Shown here piece after piece: positions 34,050 to 38,771 of a stretch of 38,771 nt of DNA. Source of the stretch: JAVEYA01 sp034003745. Lineage in GTDB: Bacteria > Bacillota > Peptococcia > DRI-13 > PHAD01. Numbering within the stretch: position 1 is the first letter of the stretch; each line of letters begins with the position of its first letter. The notes below the pieces were generated by a model. The model did not search any database, had not been told where the DNA came from, and worked only from the letters and a program-made list of their open reading frames with translations. The stretch lies in contig JAVEYA010000010.1 in NCBI GenBank assembly GCA_034003745.1, positions 1 through 38,771 of the forward strand, in the 5' to 3' direction. The position numbers and the translations under genes were made by a program.

Positions 34050-34499
34050 ATGAAGAGCTATGAGACTTCAAAATTGGTCAAAGGCGAGGATATGAACCAC
34101 CATGATACTTTATACGGCGGGAGAATCTCTGAATGGTTCGCCGAGGCTTCTTTTCTGGCGGCGTCGCATTTGTACGGCAAATATGGGTACGGCAAATATG
34201 GGGAAACCGACCACCTGGTTGTGGTGGAGGTGCACTCCTTAAAATTTTTAGCGCCGGTCTACAATGGGGACATCCTTAGATTTATCGCCACCGGCATTCA
34301 GGCCGGTAAGACCAGCTTGACCGTGTACACCAAGGCGCTGAAGAACAACACGGAAGTGAAGGCGGCGGAAGGTTATGTAAGTTTTATCACTATCGATGAA
34401 GCGAGAAAGAAAATTCCGCATCATATTATTATCGGCGAGCCCGAAACAGCGGAAGAAAAAGAAGCGCTGGAAAAATTCCGGCGCTTGACGAACAGATAA
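34050..34499 (+). CDS. Hotdog-fold acyl-CoA thioesterase-like protein
   Basis: The 149-residue product resembles YciA/YkhA-type acyl-CoA thioesterases: MNHHDTLYGGRISEWFAEA with the Asp/Glu of the hotdog helix, then VEVHSLKFLAPVYNGD. The segment YGKYGYGKYG is a perfect 15-bp tandem duplication (34173-34202). A TATAAT at 34030-34035 lies close to the start, with a poor -35. A terminator follows at 34601. The substrate is unknown. Confidence 0.85.
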   Translation: MKSYETSKLVKGEDMNHHDTLYGGRISEWFAEASFLAASHLYGKYGYGKYGETDHLVVVEVHSLKFLAPVYNGDILRFIATGIQAGKTSLTVYTKALKNNTEVKAAEGYVSFITIDEARKKIPHHIIIGEPETAEEKEALEKFRRLTNR

Positions 34500-34600
34500 T
34501 TTCTTTACAAATTCTTAATATAATTCTCAGTTAAAATTCATCTTTCTATGTTTTAATAAAGCCATACCTCTCATTTTACATTTTTCTATATATTTTTTTG

Positions 34601-34626
34601 AAAGCCCTGATTCCAAGGGCTTTTTT
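34601..34626 (+). terminator. Rho-independent terminator
   Basis: AAAGCCCT (34601-34608) pairs with AGGGCTTT (34616-34623), 7-nt loop, then T to 34626. Confidence 0.85.
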
Positions 34627-34672
34627 GTTTATTATGAAGCTTACGATAGTCCCTCTTTGAGTCTATCAATTA

Positions 34673-35590
34673 TTATTGCAGGAACCCCTCCAGGATCCGC
34701 TCCTCAGCCTGGGCCTCGGTGAGACCCAAGGTCATGAGCTTCATAATCTGATCCCCGGCGATGCGACCGATGGCGGCCTCGTGGATGAGTTGGGCGTCCA
34801 CGTGTTCAGCAGTAATAGCGGGGATAGCCGAAATTTGGGACTCCCCCATAATGATGGAGTCACATTGAACATGACCGAAGCACTTGGCAGACCCCGTCAC
34901 TTTAGGGTAGAAAGTTTGTTGGGAGCTGTCCTGAGCCACGCTGCGGGAGATAACTCGCCCTTTGGCATCGACCCCCTCCAGCCGAATCTCCATGGTGCTC
35001 TCAGCGGTCTGCTGTCCGTGTGTAAGGAGCTTTTCATTGATGACCACTTCGGCAGCGTTGCCTACCGTTACCGTAGTCTCCCGCTGGGTGGAATCGACCC
35101 CCCGAATCTGGACAGTATCCATCTGGAGAAAAGCTCCCTCATCGAGGTGCACGATGGTCTGGGGATTCAAAATTCGCTTGCCGGTACCCTCGCCTTCACC
35201 GTAATGCTTCTCGGCGTAGCGCACACGAGCGTTTTTACCCATATAGAAGGTATGAATGCCGTCATGCTGGGAATTCTCGCTGCCGATATTGTGAATGCCG
35301 CAACCCGCGACGATGTCCACGTCACAGTCCTCGCCGATGTAGAAATCGTTATACACCAGGTCGCTCCGCCCCGACTCGGTGAGGAGGACAGGGATATACA
35401 CCCGCTCCCCCTTGGTGCCGGGGGCGATGTGGATGTCGATGCCGGGCTTATCCGGCTTGCTTTGGATGAGGATGTGTTCCGTACTCGCCCGGCTCTCCAA
35501 TGCGCCGTTTTTGCGGATGTTGTAGGCGCCTGTGGGCTCGCCGTCCAGATCAGCAATCTCGTGGAGCAACTTTAATTCCATTTCGTTCAT
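34673..35590 (-). CDS. SufB/SufD-like Fe-S assembly scaffold subunit (SMS-type SufB)
   Basis: This 305-residue protein has the SufBD beta-helix core (SDLVYNDFYIGEDCDVDIVAG, then a run ending AITAEHVDAQLIHEAAIGRIAGDQIM). It is shorter than SufB of the full SUF operon and is paired with a SufC-like ATPase only, the minimal two-gene arrangement called SMS or SufCB in anaerobes. The complex assembles [Fe-S] clusters. Its start overlaps the sufC-like end by 41 bases in another frame. No sufS, sufU or nfu gene is adjacent, so sulfur supply must come from elsewhere. Confidence 0.88.
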   Translation of the reverse strand: MNEMELKLLHEIADLDGEPTGAYNIRKNGALESRASTEHILIQSKPDKPGIDIHIAPGTKGERVYIPVLLTESGRSDLVYNDFYIGEDCDVDIVAGCGIHNIGSENSQHDGIHTFYMGKNARVRYAEKHYGEGEGTGKRILNPQTIVHLDEGAFLQMDTVQIRGVDSTQRETTVTVGNAAEVVINEKLLTHGQQTAESTMEIRLEGVDAKGRVISRSVAQDSSQQTFYPKVTGSAKCFGHVQCDSIIMGESQISAIPAITAEHVDAQLIHEAAIGRIAGDQIMKLMTLGLTEAQAEERILEGFLQ

Positions 35591-36323
35591 TTCGCAGCCC
35601 CCCTCTCATATAACAGCATCCTGCGGCGGTATCGCTCAGAATGTGCGGAAGAATCTCATCCTTTGGTCCGTGTTGGGCGATCTTACCCCCTGATACCACG
35701 ACGATCTCGTCGGCCAGATCGAGGATACGCTCCTGATGAGAGATGACCATCAAGGTGGCAGTGTGGGAGGCGTGGATGGCATGGAAGGTCTCGGTTAGCT
35801 TGGCGAAGGACCAGAGGTCGATACCTGCCTCCGGTTCATCAAAAATCATCAGGCCCGACCCCCGGGCCAGAATGGTGGCAATCTCGATGCGTTTCACCTC
35901 GCCGCCTGAAAGGGAGGCGTCTACCTCCCGATCGATATAGTCGTCGGCGCACAGTCCCACCTTGGTGAGGTAGCGGCAGCCCTCATCCCGGGTGAGTTCG
36001 TTCTGTCCGGCGGCCAAGCCCAGGAGATCCCTCACCCGTATCCCCTTGAAACGGGGCGGCTGCTGAAAGGCGTAGCTCACACCCAGTCGGGCCCTCTGCG
36101 TGATTGACAAGCTCGTGATATCGACTCCATTCCAAAGGATTTGCCCCGAGGTGACCGGGGTGATTCCCATGATAGTCTTTGCCAGAGTTGTTTTCCCGCC
36201 GCCGTTGGGGCCGGTGATAACCACGAAGCGATTGTCGGGGACAGTAAGGTTGATATTTTGCAAAATCTCCATATGCCCGTCGGCTTCCTCCACCCGGTAG
36301 CATAGGTCTCTGATTTCGAGCAT
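35550..36323 (-). CDS. SufC-like ABC ATPase
   Basis: The 257-residue ATPase has Walker A GPNGGGKTT, the signature LSGGEVKR and Walker B LMIFDEPEAGID; the preceding AFQQPPRFKG is the SufC-type Q-loop. It energises Fe-S assembly with the SufB-like partner. Its last 20 residues (after CCYMRGG) read into the sufB-like start, giving a 41-base overlap and strong translational coupling. It is the first gene of the pair on the minus strand. Confidence 0.9.
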   Translation of the reverse strand: MLEIRDLCYRVEEADGHMEILQNINLTVPDNRFVVITGPNGGGKTTLAKTIMGITPVTSGQILWNGVDITSLSITQRARLGVSYAFQQPPRFKGIRVRDLLGLAAGQNELTRDEGCRYLTKVGLCADDYIDREVDASLSGGEVKRIEIATILARGSGLMIFDEPEAGIDLWSFAKLTETFHAIHASHTATLMVISHQERILDLADEIVVVSGGKIAQHGPKDEILPHILSDTAAGCCYMRGGLRNERNGIKVAPRDC

Positions 36324-36503
36324 GGCAGTTCTCCTTTGTGTCTATGATGTGCTTTGCTCCCGTATATTAGAACGGGTTTTGCGTCAGGGCTAAAATCGGA
36401 TATTAATGCTATTATTATACCGTTACTTCACCAGGGAGACAACCAGCAAGCGATGGCCGCTTCAAATTCATAGCCGGAAGCGACTTGCGCCCCCGACTCA
36501 TAA

Positions 36504-36538
36504 AAAATCCTTAGAATCACTGCGATTCTAAGGATTTT
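36504..36538 (-). terminator. Terminator downstream of the tRNA fragment (minus strand)
   Basis: A 15-bp perfect stem (36504-36518 with 36524-36538) and a 5-nt loop end in a T-run when read on the minus strand. It is the natural terminator position for the tRNA whose 3' end lies at 36547. Confidence 0.8.
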
Positions 36539-36546
36539 GCTTTTAC

Positions 36547-36584
36547 TGGAGCTGGCAAGGTGACTCGAACACCCGACCTCTGGT
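36547..36584 (-). tRNA. tRNA 3' fragment (T arm, acceptor strand, CCA); probable attachment site
   Basis: On the minus strand the sequence gives an anticodon-stem-like ACCAG, variable loop AGGTC, T stem GGGTG, T loop TTCGAGT, T stem CACCT, acceptor strand TGCCAGC, discriminator T and encoded CCA. No D arm or 5' acceptor strand lies on the other side, where a sequence unlike a tRNA begins. Acceptor bases and U73 are compatible with tRNA-Thr, but the identity is not secure. A terminator follows directly. This is typical of the displaced 3' tRNA end left by integrase-mediated insertion. Confidence 0.65.
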
Positions 36585-36684
36585 TGTTCGTAAGGTAGAA
36601 TAAATTACTTCTCCCTTTTTTCGTCGTCTGCCCGGTATTCATACAAGCGCCGCCTGGCACATTTTAATGTTCGTGGTATTCCCT

Positions 36685-36712
36685 ATCATTTTGTTGACTT
36701 CAACAAAATGAT
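36685..36712. repeat. 28-bp palindrome near the end of the VbhA-like gene
   Basis: ATCATTTTGTTGA (36685-36697) and TCAACAAAATGAT (36700-36712) are perfect complements around CT. No T-run follows on either strand, so a protein-binding or recombination site is more likely than a terminator. Confidence 0.6.
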
Positions 36713-36720
36713 TAAGTATT

Positions 36721-36915
36721 TCAATCATTGGTTTCTTGGCACTTTCTATGCACTAAAATCAAGACATCTTTCAAATCTTGGCCAGAAATCTCTCCACGCA
36801 CCCACTGTTTGTAGAGCCTTCTTGCATAATCTGATACCGGCGCCCCTTCTATTATATTAATGGTGTAGGCAAGCTTGGCCGCTTCTATCCTGCGTAATTG
36901 TATGTCTGAATTCAT
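36721..36915 (-). CDS. VbhA-like antitoxin (orphan), 64 aa
   Basis: The small protein has the layout of Fic-associated VbhA-type antitoxins: a helix ending IIEGAPVSDYARRLY and then WVRGEISGQDLK, the conserved G-E-I-S turn. The expected (S/T)xxxE(G/N) motif is off by one residue (T-I-N-I-I-E-G), so activity is uncertain. No Fic toxin gene lies on either side. The start has no strong ribosome site visible. It could be an antitoxin remnant or an anti-toxin decoy. Confidence 0.6.
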   Translation of the reverse strand: MNSDIQLRRIEAAKLAYTINIIEGAPVSDYARRLYKQWVRGEISGQDLKDVLILVHRKCQETND

Positions 36916-37027
36916 GTCATTTCTTCAAACGCTTCAATTCTGCAGACAGTGTCTGCACTTTTCAAAAATGGTCGAAATCGATCGATTATCGTTTTCCTGA
37001 CTCAGCAAGACGTTTATCTGTTTGACC

Positions 37028-37171
37028 GGCAAGTTACCGGCAAGTTAAATTTTTATTTGGCAAAAACCTTAATCCCCTTAAAACCATTGATAAATCAGTG
37101 TTTTTAAGCTCCTGTCTTGTTAACTAAATCATAATTTATAAATCGCAGCAAGTTACCAGCAAGTTAAATTT
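37028..37171. repeat. Two 25-bp direct repeats built from GCAAGTTA units
   Basis: The copies at 37028-37052 and 37147-37171 match at 23 of 25 positions, 119 bp apart, and each contains two GCAAGTTA units 11 bp apart. The second copy reaches the stop codon of the AlbA_2-type gene. No gene is seen in the 254-base interval that contains the first copy. Confidence 0.7.
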
Positions 37172-38618
37172 ATGCCCATATCGGAATGTATTTCATATAT
37201 CTTGGAGCTGTCGTAGGATCCAATGGTTTTATCATTTTAGCTTCAACTGCGTCTTTGATCAGCCGTGACACAGATCCGGATGATGATTCTTTTAATCCAA
37301 AACGTTCTCTTAGAGAGCTGTTTGTCAATTGCTCTCCTTGAACTTGTTTTATACAGGAATGCAAATAACAAGCCCAAAGTCTATCTTCATACGGGATAGC
37401 AGAAAAAGATACCTCTGAGAAAAGAGTCACTTTGGTACTTTCCTCGTATAAATTAATCTTCGGTGCGGGCAACTGCTGTATCTCGCAAGAAATGGCTATC
37501 TTGTCCCATCCCGTCCCAAGTTCTTCACACATCCTTAAACGCCGCATGAGTGATGCCAATTTTTCGTTTCTTGACTTGGGTGGATTATCAATGATTCGTC
37601 GAATATCCACCAGCGGCGTCCCCGGATTTGTAATTTCAATTCTGTTATTAAATATTTCAATGATAGGAGAAACACCCGAAACCGAAAAATCCTGATGAAT
37701 CAGTGCGTTTGCAACAGCTTCTCTGATAGCCAATATCGGGTATGCCGTTTTCGTCTCTCTCAGGGCGCCTTTAATGATTTCTTCCGATGGGGTAAGTGCT
37801 TCAATGTACTTTATCAAGCCCTCGAAGCCAATGGCATAACCCTTATTGCCTATATTTTCTTTAAGCATTTCAAGCCTGTTATTCCCTTTATATTGAATCA
37901 CTCGAACAGCTTTCCGGGCTATATTCGGAAACTCAGCAAGCTTTTTGGCAAAAAGAATAGCGCCTAAATTTGTAATGCCATATAAACCATTGTCCTGTTT
38001 AACGATAATGCCTTCTTCAAGCATGTAATGCATTACTCCGGCATTGTTTGCAGGCTGAACTTCATCCTTATTTTCAAAGTAAATGGAATGGTCAATAAGC
38101 CGCAAGGCTTCATCCAGCTCTAAATCTTTTCTTGCTATCTGTTGCTCATATTTAACCGTGCGAAGCTTATCCCAGAGCTTTGCCTGGATAGCAGGATATT
38201 CGGTCAATTTCTTTGTGTAACTCCCGACTCTGATATAGTCAACCTTTTCAAACATTACTGTTCTGTCGGCTGCTCTATATATTATAAGCACTCCGACCTG
38301 TTTATTACTCATTGTTATACTGTGAAATTCAAAATCAGCGTTTTTACTGAGTAAACGCCTAAGCCAATTTCCAAGTTCCTCGTTGCCTTTTTTCAAAGTG
38401 CTTAAATCGTAGGCTGTACCGACAATATCATGTGTCTTATTGTCAATGCCCCAAATCATATAAGCACAGCTTTTTTCTTTTAAGGCTGCACCGTTTGCAA
38501 GTGCACTTATGTCTTTTCCAATCATTTCAGGATCATAATTGTCGTGCTTAAATTCGAGCCATTCCGTCTCATTGGGCATTTTCCTCAGTTCATTTACCAA
38601 GATATCAATATTCTCCAT
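37170..38618 (-). CDS. AlbA_2/ATPase-type DNA-binding protein (Schlafen AlbA_2 plus divergent ATPase domain)
   Basis: The 482-residue protein has an N-terminal AlbA_2 domain (about 1-140: ETEWLEFKHDNYDP, then GKDISALANGAAL and YMIWGIDN) and a C-terminal ATPase-like region with AIREAVANALIHQDF, EIFNNRIEITNPGTP and CEELGTGWDKI, followed by a winged-helix-like segment (SLRERFGLKESSSGSVSRLI). Such proteins occur in mobile islands and near defence or toxin-antitoxin genes; roles as regulators have been proposed. GGAG is ten bases before the ATG. The gene is AT-rich compared with the main part of the window, in keeping with transfer. It is complete, ending PRYMKYIPIWA. Confidence 0.85.
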   Translation of the reverse strand: MENIDILVNELRKMPNETEWLEFKHDNYDPEMIGKDISALANGAALKEKSCAYMIWGIDNKTHDIVGTAYDLSTLKKGNEELGNWLRRLLSKNADFEFHSITMSNKQVGVLIIYRAADRTVMFEKVDYIRVGSYTKKLTEYPAIQAKLWDKLRTVKYEQQIARKDLELDEALRLIDHSIYFENKDEVQPANNAGVMHYMLEEGIIVKQDNGLYGITNLGAILFAKKLAEFPNIARKAVRVIQYKGNNRLEMLKENIGNKGYAIGFEGLIKYIEALTPSEEIIKGALRETKTAYPILAIREAVANALIHQDFSVSGVSPIIEIFNNRIEITNPGTPLVDIRRIIDNPPKSRNEKLASLMRRLRMCEELGTGWDKIAISCEIQQLPAPKINLYEESTKVTLFSEVSFSAIPYEDRLWACYLHSCIKQVQGEQLTNSSLRERFGLKESSSGSVSRLIKDAVEAKMIKPLDPTTAPRYMKYIPIWA

Positions 38619-38643
38619 GAAACTAACTCCTATGTATAATTCT

Positions 38644-38667
38644 AAACACCTCGATTTCGAGGTGTTT
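38644..38667. repeat. Hairpin in the leader of the AlbA_2 gene
   Basis: AAACACCTCGA (38644-38654) and TCGAGGTGTTT (38657-38667) form an 11-bp stem with a 2-nt centre, 26 bases upstream of the start of the minus-strand gene. It may be an operator or the terminator of a gene beyond the window. Confidence 0.6.
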
Positions 38668-38771
38668 GATGGTTCGTAAAAAGTCCCTCTTTTTAGATTT
38701 ATTATACCAAAATATACCTCCGTTCGGCAATGGGGAAGAATTTTCTCCTGCCCACTGAGAAGAGGGATAAA

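Noticed and set aside
34676..35575. 299-residue open frame antisense to the SufB-like gene
   Set aside because: It overlaps the SufB-like coding region almost fully, lacks a ribosome site and resembles no family; a GC3 shadow.
36585..36600. Inverted tRNA-Thr(CGT) anticodon loop (TTCGTAAGG on the plus strand)
   Set aside because: It lies on the opposite strand to the tRNA fragment and has no paired stem; likely coincidence.
1..38771. CRISPR arrays, rRNA genes and complete IS elements
   Set aside because: No regularly spaced repeats, rRNA motifs or transposase genes were seen.

Overview
The window looks like a chromosome segment of an anaerobic, spore-forming, low-to-mid-GC Firmicute of class Clostridia, probably a Peptococcaceae/Desulfitobacterium-like relative. 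The main reasons are a CwlD-type sporulation amidase, an Agr-type peptide locus with a clostridial-style precursor, a two-gene SufCB (SMS-like) Fe-S module, SipW-type signal peptides with SLH anchoring, stalk-domain (copper amine oxidase N-terminal-like) surface proteins and an AmmeMemoRadiSam locus. The genus is inference; no rRNA or marker gene is present.

Layout. 1-640: 3' part of a transglutaminase-like gene and its terminator. 703-3505: cwlD, then a MocR-type regulator diverging from an ECF transporter S component across a 48-bp palindromic operator. 3506-5455: an Agr-like cassette made of two paralogous small membrane proteins, an AgrB-like protease and an AgrD-like prepeptide of 43 residues that is too short for normal gene calling. 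5485-10654: a GGDEF/HD-GYP membrane protein, AmmeMemoRadiSam protein A, its radical SAM partner, and a second HD-GYP-like protein. 10677-18813: the complete arginine cluster argCJBDFGH behind a promoter that carries an ARG box.

18833-31461 is a large cell-surface block. It holds a secreted S8 protease with Ig-like repeats and a stalk domain, a second stalk-domain adhesin-like protein, a TasA/camelysin-like domain fused to three SLH domains, two further TasA-like proteins with SipW-type signal peptides, an unusually large S26B (SipW-like) signal peptidase and a DUF5305-like membrane protein. I read it as a dedicated export, anchoring and assembly locus for extracellular fibres. It lies downstream of a peptide-signalling locus and two c-di-GMP-type proteins, which makes a signalling-to-matrix link attractive but unproven.

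31479-36323 carries a MITE-like hairpin repeat, a secreted HExxH metalloprotease, two half-size TauE/SafE (TSUP) proteins, a ZIP metal transporter, a hotdog thioesterase, and the SufBD-like and SufC-like pair. From about 36585 to the right end the sequence becomes AT-rich and accessory. A tRNA 3' fragment with its own terminator marks a likely island boundary, followed by an orphan VbhA-like antitoxin, repeated short motifs and an AlbA_2/ATPase-type protein.
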